Origin: Lichenostomus cassidix
Taxonomy: Eukaryota > Chordata > Aves > Passeriformes > Meliphagidae
NCBI GenBank assembly: GCA_008360975.2
Contig: VLJF02000047.1
Location: 2,055,169-2,119,168 of the forward strand
Direction: 5' to 3'
Length of the DNA stretch: 64,000 nt
The position numbers and the translations under genes are program-made. Of this stretch, positions 18,691 through 30,220 are shown piece by piece (the stretch's first letter is position 1; each line of letters starts with the position of its first letter). The notes beneath the pieces are model-generated. The model searched no databases and was not told the DNA's origin. It saw only the letters and a list, made by a program, of their open reading frames with translations.

Positions 18691-21600
18691 CCTGAAAGTG
18701 GACTTGGAGGGACTGTGATGGAGACCTGTTTTTTTTCTGGGATCTGTACAAAGTAAGTGACCTAGAAGTGAACTTGGAGGGCCTGTGATGGAGACCTGTT
18801 TTTTTCTGGGAGCTGTACAAAGTAAGTGACCTGGAAGTGGACTTGGAGGGCCTGTGATGGAGACCTGTTTTTGTCTGGGATCTGTGCAAAGTAAGTGACC
18901 TGGAAGTGGACTTGGAGGGCCTGTGATGCAGAGCTGGTTTTTTCTGGGATCTGTACAAAGTAAGTGACGTGGAAGTGGACTTGGAGGGCCTGTGATGGAG
19001 ACCTGGTTTTTTCTGGGATCTGTACAAAGTAAGTGACCTGGAAGTGGACTTGGAGGGCCTGTGCTGGAGACCTGTTTTTTCCTGGGATCTGTACAAAGTA
19101 AGTGACTTGGAAGTGGACTTGGAGGGCCTGTGATGGAGACCTGATTTTGTCTGGGATCTGTACATAGTAAGTGACGTGGAAGAGGACTTGGAGGGCCTGT
19201 GATGGAGACCTGGTTTTTCCTTGGATCTGTACAAAGTAAGTGACCTGGAAGTGGACTTGGAGCGTCGGTGTTGGAGACCCGGATGGCCTCGGGATCTGTA
19301 CAAAGTAAGTGGCGTGGAGGTGGACTTGGAGGGCCTGTGATGGAGACCTGGTTTTTTCTGGGATCTGTACAAAGTAAGTGGCGTGGAGGTGGACTTGGAG
19401 GGCCTGTGCTGGAGATCTGGTTTTTCCTGGGATCTGTATAAAGTAAGTGACCTGGAAGTGGACTTGGAGCATCTGTGCTGGAGACCTGGATTGCCTCGCG
19501 GTCTGTAGAAAGTAAGTGGCGTGGAGGTGGACTTGGAGGGCCTGTGATGGAGACCTGGTTTTTCCTGGGATGTGTACAAAGTAAGTGACCTGGAAGTGGA
19601 CTTGGAGCGTTCATGCTGGAGACCTGGATTGCCCCGCGGTCCGTAGAAAGTAAGTGGCGTGGAGGTGGACTTGGAGGGCCTGTGATGGAGACCTGGTTTT
19701 TTCTGGGATCTGTACAAAGTAAGTGGCGTGGAGGTGGACTTGGAGGGCCTGTGCTGGAGATCTGGTTTTTCCTGGGATCTGTATAAAGTAAGTGACCTGG
19801 AAGTGGACTTGGAGCATCTGTGCTGGAGACCTGGATTGCCTCGCGGTCTGTAGAAAGTAAGTGGCGTGGAGGTGGACTTGGAGGGCCTGTGATGGAGACC
19901 TGGTTTTTTCTGGGATCTGTACAAAGTAAGTGACCTGGAAGTGGAGTTGGAGGGCCTGTGATGGAGACCTGTTTTTTTCTGGGATCTGTACAAAGTAAGT
20001 GACCTGGAAGTGGACTTGGAGGGCCTGTGATGGAGACCCGGTTTTTCCTGGGATCTGTACAAGGTAAGTGACCTGGAAGTGGACTTGGAGTGTCCGTGCT
20101 GGAGACCTGGATTGCCTCGCGGTCTGTAGATAGTAAGTTGCGTGGAGGTGGACTTGGAGGGCCTGTGATGGAGACCTGTTTTTTTCTGGGATCTGTAGAA
20201 AGTAAGTGACCTGGAAGTGGACTTGGAGCATCCGTGCTGGAGACCTGGATTGCCCCGCGGTCTGTAGAAAGTAAGTGGTGTGGAGGTGGACTTGGAGGGT
20301 CTGTGATGGAGACCTGTTTTTTTCTGGGATCTGTACAAAGTAAGTGACGTGGAAGTGGACTTGGAGGGCCTGTGATGGAGACCTGGTTTTTCGTGGGATC
20401 TGTACAAGGTAAGTGACCTGGAAGTGGACTTGGAGCGTCCGTGCTGGAGACCTGGATTTCCCTGCGGTCTGTGGAATGTAAGTGGCGTGTAGGTGGACTT
20501 GGAGGGCCTGTGATGGAGACCTGGTTTTTCCTGGGGTCTGTAGAAAGTAAGTGACCTGGAAGTGGACTTGGAGCGTTCATGCTGGAGACCTGGATTGCCC
20601 CGCGGTCCGTAGAAAGTAAGTGGCGTGGAGGTGGACTTGGAGGGCCTGTGATGGAGACCTGGTTTTTCCTGGGATTTGTACAAAGTAAGTGACCTGGAAG
20701 TGGACTTGGAGGGTCTGTGATGGAGATCTGGTTTTTTCTGTGATGTGTACACAGTAAATGACCTGGAAGTGGACTTGGAGGGCCTGTGATGGAGAGCTGT
20801 TTTTTTCTGGGATCTGTAGAAAGTAAGTGACCTGGAAGTGGACTTGGAGGGCCTGTGATGCAGAGCTGGTTTTTCCTGGGATCTGTACTAAGTAAGTGAC
20901 CTGGAAGTGGAGTTGGAGGGCCTCTGATGGAGACCTGGTTTTTCCTGGGATGTGTACAAAGTAAGTGACCTGGAAGTGGACTTGGAGGGCCTGTGATGGA
21001 GACCTGGTTTTTCGTGGGATCTGTACGCGGTAAGTGACCTGGAACTTGACTTGGAGCGTCCATGCTGGAGACCTGGATTTCCTCGTGGTCTGTAAAAAGT
21101 AAGTGGTGTGGCGGTGGACTTGGAGGGCCTGTGATGGAGAGGTGGTTTTTCCTGGGATGTGTACAAAGTAAGTGACCTGGAAGTGGACTTGGAGGGCCCG
21201 TGCTGGAGACCTGGTTTTTCCTGGGATCTGTACAAAGTAAGTGACCTGGAAGTGGACTTGGAGGGCCCGTGATGGAGACCTGTGTTTTTCTGGGATGTGT
21301 ACAAACTAAGTGACCTGGAAGTGAACTTGGAGGGCCTGTGATGGAGACCTGGTTTTTCCTGGGATGTGTACAAACTAAGTGACTTGGAAGTGGACTTGGA
21401 GGGCCTGTGATGGAGACCTGTTTTTTTCTGGGATCTGTACAAAGTAAGTGACGTGGAAGTGGTCTTGGAGGGCCCGTGATGGAGATCTGGTTTTTCCTGG
21501 GATGTGTACCAAGTAAGTGACCTGGAAGTGGACTTGGAGGGCCTGTGATGGAGAGCTGTTTTTTTCTGGGATCTGTAGAAAGTAAGTGACCTGGAAGTGG

Positions 21601-24600
21601 ACTTGGAGGGCCTGTGATGGAGAGGTGGTTTTTCCTGGGATGTGTACAAATAAGTGACGTGGAAGAGGATTTGGAGGGCCTGTGCTGGAGACCTGTTTTT
21701 TCCTGGGATGTGTACAAAGTAAGTGACCTAGAAGTGGACTTGGAGGGTCTGTGATGGAGACCTGGTTTTTTCTGGGATGAGTACACAGTAAATGACCTGG
21801 AAGTGGACTTGGAGGGCCTGTGATGGAGAGCTGTTTTTTCCTGGGATCTGTAGAAAGTAAGTGACCTGGAAGTGGACTTGGAGGGCCCGTGATGGAGATC
21901 TGGTTTTTTCTGGGAACTGTACAAAGTAAGTGACCTGGAAGTGGACTTGGAGAGCCTGTGCTGGAGACCTGTTTTTTCCTGGGATCTGTACAAAGCAAGT
22001 GATCTGGAAGTGGACTTGGAGGGCCCGTGATGGATATCTGTGTTTTCCTGGGATGTGTACAAAGTAAGTGGCGTGGAGGTGGACTTGGAGGGCCTGTGAT
22101 GGAGACCTGGTTTTTCCTGGGATCTGTACAAGGTAAGTGACCTGGAAGTGGACTTGGAGGGCCTGTGATGGAGACCTGGTTTTTCCTGGGATCTGTACAA
22201 AGTAAGTGTCCTGGAAGTGGACTTGGAGCGTCCGTGCTGGAGACCTGGATTGCCCCGCGGTCTGTAGAAAGTAAATGGCGTGGAGGTGGACTTGGAGGGC
22301 CTGTGATGGAGACCTGGTGTTTTCTGGGATCTGTACAAAGTAAGTGACCTGGAAGTGGACTTGGGGCATCCATGCTGGAGACCTGGATTGCCCCGCGGTC
22401 CGTAGAACGTAAGTGACCTGGAATTGGACTTGGAGCATTCGTGCTGGAGGCCTGGATTGCCCCGCGGTCCGTAGAACGTAAGTGACCTGGAAGTGGACTT
22501 GGAGCATTCGTGCTGGAGGCCTGGATTGCCCCGCGGTCTGTAGAAAGTAAAGTGGCGTGGAGCTGGACTTGGAGGGCCTGTGATGGCGATCTGGTTTTTT
22601 CTGGGATCTGAACAAAGTAAGTGACCAGGAAGTGGACTTGGAGGGCCCGTGATGTAGATCTGTGTTTTCCTGGGATGTGTACAAACTAAGTGACCTGGAA
22701 GTGGACTTGGAGGGCCTGTGATGGAGACCTGGTTTTTTCTGGGATCTGTACAAAGTAAGTGACCTGGAAGTGGACTTGGAGGGCCTGTGATGGAGACCTG
22801 TTTTTTCCTGGGATCTGTAGAAAGTAAGTGACCTGGAAGTGGACTTGGAGCGTCCGTGCTGGAGTCCTGGATTGCCCTGCGGTCTGTAGTAAGTAAGTGG
22901 TGTGGAGGTGGACTTGGAGGGCCTGTGATGGAGAGCTGGTTTTTCCTGGGATGTGTACAAAGTAAGTGACCTGGAAGTGGACTTGGAGCGTCCGTGTCGG
23001 AGACCTGGTTTTTCCTGGGATGTGTACAAAGTAAGTGACCTGGAAGTGGACTTGGAGGGCCCGTGATGGAGACCTGGTTTTTCCTGGGGTCTGTAGAAAG
23101 TAAGTGACCTGGAAGTGGACTTGGAGCGTTCATGCTGGAGACCTGGATTGCCCCGCGGTCCGTAGAAAGTAAGTGGCGTGGAGGTGGACTTGGAGGGCCT
23201 GTGATGGAGACGTGTTTTTGTCTGGGATCTGTGAAAAGTAAGTGATGTGGAAGTGGACTTGGAGGGCCTGTGATGGAGACCTGTTTTTTTGTGGGATCTG
23301 TACAAAGTATGTGACCTGGAAGTGGACTTGGAGGGCCTGTGATGGAGATCTGGTTTCTTCTGGGATCTGTACAAGGTAAGTGACCTGGAAGTGGACTTGG
23401 AGGGCCTGTGATGGAGACCTGTTTTTTCCTGGAATCTGTACGAAGTAAGTGACGTGGAAGTGGACTTGGAGCATCCGTGCTGGAGACCTGGATTGCCTTG
23501 CGGTCTGTAGAAAGTAAGTGGCGTGGAGGTGGACTTGGAGGGCCTGTGATGGAGAGCTGTTTTTTTCTGGGATCTGTACAAAGTAAGTGACCTGGAAGTG
23601 GACTTGGAGCGTCTGTGCTGGAGAGCTGGATTGCCCCGCGGTCCGTAGAAAGTAAGTGGCGTGGAGGTGGACGTGGAGGGACTGTGATGGAGACCTGTTT
23701 TTGTTTGGGATCTGTGCAAAGTTAGTGACCTGGAAGTGGAGTTGGAGGGCCTGTGATGGAGACCTGTTTTTTTGTGGGATCTGTACAAAGTAAGTGACCT
23801 GGAAGTGGACTTGGAGGGCCTGTGATGGAGACCTGTTTTTTCCCGGAATCTGTACAAAGTAAGTGACGTGGAAGTGGACTTGGAGCGTCCGTGCTGGAGA
23901 CCTGGATTGCCTCGCGGTCTGTAGATAGTAAGTTGCGTGGAGGTGGACTTGGAGGGCCTGTGATGGAGACCTGTTTTTTTCTGGGATCTGTACCAAGTAA
24001 GTGACCTGGAAGTGGACTTGGAGGGCCTGTGATGGAGACCTGGTTTTTCGTGGGATCCGTACAAGGTAAGTGACCTGGAAGTGGACTTGGAGCGTTCATG
24101 CTGGAGACCTGGATTGCCCCGTGGTTCCTAGAAAGTAAGTGGCATGGTGGTGGACTTGGAGGGCCTGTGATGGAGACCTGGTTTTTTCTGGGATGTGTAC
24201 AAAGTAAGTGACCTGGAAGTGGACTTGGAGGGTCTGTGATGGAGATCTGGTTTTTTCTGTGATGTGTACACAGTAAGTGACCTGGAAGTGGACTTGGAGG
24301 GCCTGTGATGGAGACCTGTTTTTTCCTGGGATCTGTAGAAAGTAAGTGACCTGGAAGTGGACTTGGAGGGCCTGTGATGGAGACCTGTTTTTTTCTGGGA
24401 TCTGTACAAAGTAAGTGACCTGGAAGTGGACTTGGAGGGCCTGTGATGGAGACCTGGTTTTTCCTGGGATCTGTACTAAGTAAGTGACCTGGAAGTGGAC
24501 TTGGAGGGCCTGTGATGGAGACCTGGTTTTTCCTGGGATGTGTACAAAGTAAGTGACCTGGAAGTGGACTTGGAGGGCCTGTGATGGAGACCTGTTTTTT

Positions 24601-27600
24601 CCTGGGATCTGTATAAAGTAAGTGACGTGGAAGTGGACTTGGAGCATCCGTGCTGGAGACCTGGATTGCCTTGCGGTCTGTAGAAAGTAAGTGGCGTGGA
24701 GGTGGACTTGGAGGGCCTGTGATGGAGACCTGTTTTTTCCTGGGATCTGTACAAGGTGAGTGACCTGGAAGTGGACTTGGAGCGTCCGTGCTGGAGAGCT
24801 GGATTGCCCCGCGGTCCGTAGAAATTAAGTGGCGTGGAGGTAGACTTGGAGGGACTGTGATGGAGACCTGTTTTTTCCTGGAATCTGTACAAAGTAAGTG
24901 ACGTGGAAGTGGACTTGGAGCATCCGTGCTGGAGACCTGGATTGCCCTGCGGTCTGTAGTGAGTAAGTGGCGTGGAGGTGGAGTTGGAGGGCCTGTGATG
25001 GAGACCTGGTTTTTTGTGGGATCTGTACAAAGTAAGTGACCCGGAAGTGGACTTGGAGCGTCCGTCCTGGAGAGCTGGATTGCCCCGTGGTCCGTAGAAC
25101 GTAAGTGGCGTGGAGGTGGACGTGGAGGGCCTGTGATGGAGACCTGTTTTTGTCTGGGATCTGTGCAAAGTAAGTGACCTGGAAGTGGACTTGGAGCATC
25201 TGTGCTGGAGACCTGGATTGCTTCGCGGTCCGTAGAAAGTAAGTGGCGTGGTGGTGGACTTGGAGGGCCTGTGATGGAGACCTGTTTTTTCCTGGGATTT
25301 GTACAAATAAGTGACCTGGAAGTGGATTTGGAGGGCCTGTGATGGAGATCTGGTTTTTTCTGGGATGTGTATATAGTAAATGATTTTGAAGTGGACTTGG
25401 TGGGTTTGTGCTGGAGACCTGTTTTTTTCTGGGATCTGTACAAAATAAGTGGCGTGGAGGTGGACTTGGAGGGCCTGTGATGGAGATCTGGTTTTTCCTG
25501 GGATCTGTATAAAGTGAGTGACCTGGAAGTGGACTTGGAGCATCCGTGCTGGAGACCTGGATTTCCTCGTGGTCTGTAGAATGTAAGTGGCGTGGAGGTG
25601 GACTTGGAGGGCCTGTGATGGAGACGTGGTTTTTTGTGGGATCTGTATAAAGTAAGTGACCTGGAAGTGGACTTGGAGCATCCGTGTTGGAGACCTGGAT
25701 TGCCCTGCGGTCTGTAGAAAGTAAGTGGCGTGGAGGTGGACTTGGAGGGTCCGTGATGGAGACCTGGTTTTTTTTTTGGATGTGTACAAGGTAAGTGACG
25801 TGGAAGTGGACTTGGAGCGTCCGTGCTGGAGAGCTGGATTGCCCCGCAGTCCGTGGAAAGGAAGTGGCGTGGAGGTGGACTTGGAGGGCCTGTGATGGAG
25901 ACCTGTTTTTTCCTGGGATTTGTACAAATAAGTGACCTGGAAGTGGATTTGGAGGGCCTGTGATGGAGATCTGGTTTTTTCTGGGATGTGTATATAGTAA
26001 ATGATTTTGAAGTGGACTTGGTGGGTTTGTGCTGGAGACCTGTTTTTTTCTGGGATCTGTACAAAATAAGTGGCGTGGAGGTGGACTTGGAGGGCCTGTG
26101 ATGGAGATCTGGTTTTTCCTGGGATCTGTATAAAGTGAGTGACCTGGAAGTGGACTTGGAGCATCCGTGCTGGAGACCTGGATTTCCTCGTGGTCTGTAG
26201 AATGTAAGTGGCGTGGAGGTGGACTTGGAGGGCCTGTGATGGAGACGTGGTTTTTTGTGGGATCTGTATAAAGTAAGTGACCTGGAAGTGGACTTGGAGC
26301 ATCCGTGTTGGAGACCTGGATTGCCCTGCGGTCTGTAGAAAGTAAGTGGCGTGGAGGTGGACTTGGAGGGTCCGTGATGGAGACCTGGTTTTTTTTTTGG
26401 ATGTGTACAAGGTAAGTGACGTGGAAGTGGACTTGGAGCGTCCGTGCTGGAGAGCTGGATTGCCCCGCAGTCCGTGGAAAGGAAGTGGCGTGGAGGTGGA
26501 CTTGGAGGGCCTGTGATGGAGACCTGTTTTTTCCTGGGATTTGTACAAATAAGTGACCTGGAAGTGGATTTGGAGGGCCTGTGATGGAGATCTGGTTTTT
26601 TCTGGGATGTGTATATAGTAAATGATCTTGAAGTGGACTTGGTGGGTTTGTGCTGGAGACCTGTTTTTTTCTGGGATCTGTACAAAATAAGTGGCGTGGA
26701 GGTGGACTTGGAGGGCCTGTGATGGAGATCTGGTTTTTCCTGGGATCTGTATAAAGTGAGTGACCTGGAAGTGGACTTGGAGCATCCGTGCTGGAGACCT
26801 GGATTTCCTCGTGGTCTGTAGAATGTAAGTGGCGTGGAGGTGGACTTGGAGGGCCTGTGATGGAGACGTGGTTTTTTGTGGGATCTGTATAAAGTAAGTG
26901 ACCTGGAAGTGGACTTGGAGCATCCGTGTTGGAGACCTGGATTGCCCTGCGGTGTGTAGAAAGTAAGTGGCGTGGAGGTGGACTTGGAGGGTCCGTGATG
27001 GAGACCTGGTTTTTTTTGGGATGTGTACAAGGTAAGTGACGTGGAAGTGGACTTGGAGCGTCCGTGCTGGAGACCTGGATTGCCCCGCGGTCCGTGGAAA
27101 GGAAGTGGCGTGGAGGTGGACTTGGAGGGATTGTGATGGAGACGTGTTTTTGTCTGGGATCTGTGCAAAGTAAGCAAACTGGAAGTGGAGTTGGAGGGTC
27201 TGTGATGGAGATGTGTTTTTTTGTGGGATCTGTAGAAAGTACGTGGCATGGTGGTGGAGTTGGAGGGTCTGTGATGGAGATGTGGTTTTTCCTGGGATCT
27301 GTACAAGGTAAGTGACCTGGAAGTGGACTTGGAGGGCCTGTGATGGAGACCTGGTTTTTTGGGGATCTGTATAAAGTAAGTGATCTGGAAGTGGATTTGG
27401 AGGGCCTGTGGTAGACCTGTTTTTTCGTGGAATCTGTACAAAGTAAGTGACGTGGAAGTGGATTTGTAGGGCCCGTGGTGGAGATCTGGTTTTTCCTGGG
27501 ATCTGTACAAAGTAAGTGACGTGGAAGTGGAGTTGGCGCGTGAGTTCTGGAGAGGTGGTTTTTTCTGGGATGTGTACAAAGGAAGTGACTTGGAAGTGGA
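18691..27600 (+). repeat. 69-bp minisatellite, type C units
   Basis: The same 69-bp period with a changed consensus: GTAAGTGACCTGGAAG, TGGACTTGGAGGGCCTG, TGATGGAGACCTGG, TTTTTTCTGGGATCTGTACAAA. Interspersed units have 'gagcgtccgtgctggagacctggattgccccgcggtc'. The + strand is G/T-rich and C-poor. All three minus frames are open for long stretches (up to 1484 codons at 18679-23133), encoding the same 23-residue period in three guises (starting YRSQEK, CTDPRK and VQIPGK). That is expected from a stop-free unit of 3n bases. Confidence 0.92.
25291..27110 (+). repeat. Higher-order repeat, 3 x 621 bp
   Basis: Marker 'cctgggatttgtacaaataag' occurs at 25291, 25912 and 26533, exactly 621 bp (nine 69-bp units) apart, and the nine-unit blocks are nearly identical. 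The third copy diverges after about 27110. Each block contains a distinctive 'gtatatagtaaatgat' unit in which the splice-site motif is changed. Confidence 0.85.
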
Positions 27601-28530
27601 GTTGGAGGGCCTGTGATGGAGATGTGGTTTTTTTTGGATCTGTACAAAGTAATTGATCTGGAGGTGGAGTTGGAGGGGCTTTGTAGGAGAGGTGGTTTTT
27701 CCTGGGATGTGTACCAAGTAAGTGATGTGGAAGTGGACTTGGAGCGTTCAGTGCTGGAGAGGTGGTTTTTTTTGCGATGTGTATGAAGTAAGTGATCTGG
27801 AAGTGGACTTGGCGCATCCATGTGGGCGAGGTGGTTTTTCCTGGGATGTGTACAAAGTAAGTGACCTGGAAGTGGACTTGGAGCGTCTGTGATTGAGACC
27901 TGGTTTTTCCTGGGATGTGTACCAAGGAAGTGATCTGGAAGTGGAGTGGGAGCGTCCATACTGGGGACCTGGATTTCCTCGCGGCCTGTAGAAAGTAAGT
28001 GGCGTGGAGGTGGACTTGGAGAGTCTGTGATGGAGAGCTGGTTTTATTCTGGGATGTGTATAAAGTAAGTGACCTGGAAGTAGAGTTGGAGTGTCCATGC
28101 TGGAGAGCTGGTTTGCCCCGCGGTCCGTAGAAAGGAAGTGGCGTGGGGGTGGACTTGGAGGGTCTGTAATGGAGGGCTGGGTTTTGCTGGGATGTGTATA
28201 AAGGAAGTGACGTGGAAGTGGACTTGGAGCGTCCGTGCTGGAGAGCTGGATTGCCTTGCGGTGTTTAGAATGGAAGTGGCGTGGGGGTGGACTTGGAGGG
28301 CCTGTGATGGAGACCTGGTTTTATTCTGGGATGTGTTCAAAGGAAGTGACGTGGAAGTTGACTCGGAGGGGCTGTGATGGAGTTCTGTTTTTGAAAGTAA
28401 GTGGCGTGGAGGTGGACTTGGAGGGCGTTTGCTGGAGACCTGGTGTTTCCTGGGATGTGTACAAAGTAAGTGACCTGGAAGTGGAGTTGGAGGGGTTGTG
28501 ATGGAGAGCTGGTTTTTCTTGGAGGTGTAT
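27601..28530 (+). repeat. Decayed distal edge of the first 69-bp array
   Basis: The 69-bp period is still visible but with many substitutions, lost GTAAGT motifs ('aaaggaagtg', 'gtatgaagtaag') and small deletions (for example near 28390). The last clear unit ends near 28530, where 'aaggaaatagg' begins the cassette shared with 59302. Confidence 0.8.
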
Positions 28531-29280
28531 AAGGAAATAGGGCGGGATGTGGACGTACAGCGGAGATGTTGGAGTCGTCGTTGTTTGTGGGTTGTGTATG
28601 AGGGAAGAAGCGTTGTTGTGGAAATAGAGTAGTGGTGTTTTGCAGTCCTTGTGTTGTGGTGTTTGTAGAAAGTCCAGGGGCGTGCAGTGGATTGATTTTG
28701 TTTGCGGTGGAAGTTTCGCGTGTGGAATGGAAGGAGCGTGTGGGTGCATTGCGAGGGTTATTTTTGGATACGGGTGGTTGTTCGGGAGGTGGTTAGAGGG
28801 TCGATGTTGTTGAGTAAGGTGTTTGGACGTGTGAGGAGGGTACGCTGTAGTGTCGTAGTGTGCGTTAAAGAGGCGGCGTGATAGTTCGTGGATGCGGTAG
28901 GGGGGTTTATGAGAGATGTGGCGTTTACGGTGAATAGGCGGAGGTAGAGTTTTTGCGTGGGGAATCGGGACGTCCGTGAGGTAGGTAGCGTTTTGTGAAG
29001 ACGTGTAATTAGCGGTGTGGCGCGAGGGAGGAGGGAGTTTTTGAGGCGCGTCTGGCGTGTGGAAGGGTCGGATGTATAGCGGTTGGGTAGGTAAGGAGCG
29101 TATTCGGAGTCGTGGGTTTTCGTGGGAAGAGTTGGACTTCGTGCCGCGGGATAACGAAGGAGGGTATCGTTGAGCTCGGTGACGTGCGGGGTAGAGTTGG
29201 AGGGAGAGTCGGCGGACGTGTAAGTAGCAGTCATTCTAGGCGTTTAGCGGACCGCTGGGAGTTTGCGTTAGAGCGTTCAC
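28531..29280 (+). other. G-skewed zone with CpG-only cytosines, copy 1
   Basis: The + strand is G/T-rich with about 11% C, and nearly all C is followed by G. By hand count over 28681-29220 about 57 C are present and only about 8 are outside CpG. No repeat period is obvious. The matching zone is 59302-60057. Frames here (28758-29234 -, 29112-29423 +) are not recognised. It may be a methylated or R-loop-prone CpG island flank. Confidence 0.75.
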
Positions 29281-29397
29281 GCCGTGCAGGTGGAGTTAGA
29301 AGGCGCGGTTTTGGAAGCGGGACGAGGTTTAGGTGCGCGTGGCGTGCGGTGGGGTGTGCGTTAGAACGGCCGGCTCTGGAAGCAGGATCGTTTTCAG
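29281..29397 (+). repeat. Two proto-units related to the 69-bp repeat, ending in a donor
   Basis: 'gtgcaggtggagttagaaggcgcggttttggaag' and, 65 bp on, 'gtgcgttagaacggccggctctggaagcaggatcg' follow the type A unit (gcaggtggacttagagcgcccg..ttggagacc..gatcg) with CpG-rich differences. The second ends TTTTCAG|GTGAGC, a consensus 5' splice site at 29397/29398, at the place where array units carry AAA|GTAAGT. It is repeated at 60058-60173. Confidence 0.6.
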
Positions 29398-29590
29398 GTG
29401 AGCAAGGTGGGGCGTGGCTTTAGGTTTGAGCGTTCAGGTGCGTTAGGGGGATGCGGTGCCGGCGGTCGCCGCGCGGTGCGGCGGTGGAATTAGAGTCACG
29501 GGATGCGGTACAGGTCAGTATCGAGGACGATGGAGTTTGAATCGTGGAGAAGTGGGTAGCCATATGTGCGTGTATAGATACAGTGCGTGT

Positions 29591-29610
29591 ACATATATAT
29601 ATATATATAC
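29591..29610. repeat. (AT)n microsatellite
   Basis: A run of alternating AT preceded by 'gtgtac' and followed by 'accaagtccaac'. The same run is at about 60365-60386 in the second cassette. Confidence 0.85.
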
Positions 29611-29635
29611 CAAGTCCAACAGTACATACCACTCT

Positions 29636-29656
29636 CTAACCCTTTTCTACACGCAG
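29636..29656 (+). promoter_or_regulatory. Predicted 3' splice site
   Basis: A CTAAC branch-point sequence (29636-29640) is followed by a pyrimidine-rich stretch CCTTTTCTAC and ACGCAG. It is conserved in the second cassette (60412-60432) apart from one pyrimidine change. With the donor at 30226 it would bound a 570-nt exon. Confidence 0.5.
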
Positions 29657-29669
29657 TACGACCTAGGCT

Positions 29670-29756
29670 ACTGCGCATGCCCGAGCGATGCCGACGCCAT
29701 TTTGGTAGTCCGCAGCACCGAGCATGTGCAAGTGATGCCGACGCCATTTTGGTAGT
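29670..29756. repeat. Two 47-bp NRF1/YY1-like units
   Basis: Starts at 29670 and 29717, the same 47-bp length as the array at 6491-7054. The first NRF1-like site reads TGCGCATGCCCG and the second GAGCATGTGC. Both units keep GCCGACGCCATTTTGGTAGT. Confidence 0.8.
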
Positions 29757-29976
29757 CTTTTACACGTTTGGAAATCTACATTAACAAACGCGATCTTTAT
29801 CACTTCGGGGGCTTCCGATAGGAGCCCGTCTGTGCGGGGGAGTTCTCCACAGCGTTCGCTTCGTCTCCCGAACACGTAGCAGGGCTACAGGCTGCGGGAA
29901 GCGGCGCAGCTCGCTCCGCCCACAGTCCGCCCACAACTCCCAGAAGGCACCGCTGTCGTCACTTCTGGGGAAGGCC

Positions 29977-29987
29977 AACATGGCGGC
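29977..29987 (+). promoter_or_regulatory. YY1 consensus site over a potential start codon
   Basis: AACATGGCGGC equals the long YY1 motif AANATGGCGGC. In promoters with this motif it usually lies just downstream of the start site and is oriented with transcription, which here means rightward. It is conserved at 60753-60763. Confidence 0.6.
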
Positions 29988-30220
29988 GGCACGGAGCGGC
30001 ACGACGCGCGCGGCTCCGACAGCCCTACAGCGCTCGCCGCCGCTCTCGCGGCCACCGGACCGCATCGGGGGCATGCCGAGAGACGGCTACGCTCGGCGCG
30101 CTGCGTTTCGCCACTCCGGAAGCGGCCGCTGCTACGCGCGGGACATCGGCGTCTCCGGAAGCGCCGCACAGCCCAGCCCGCGCCACGGCGACGTGCCGGA
30201 AGGACAGCGGACGCCGCGCC

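Noticed and set aside
18497..28098. Minus-strand frames of hundreds to more than a thousand codons with 23-residue repeats, resembling repetitive structural proteins
   Set aside because: All three minus phases are open together because the unit is 69 bp and lacks TTA, CTA and TCA on the + strand. No start, promoter or terminal unique sequence supports translation, and substitutions show no codon pattern by eye.
15245..28530. CRISPR-like regular repeat array
   Set aside because: There are no unique spacers. The whole 69-bp unit is repeated, the context is a vertebrate subtelomere, and no cas-like genes exist.
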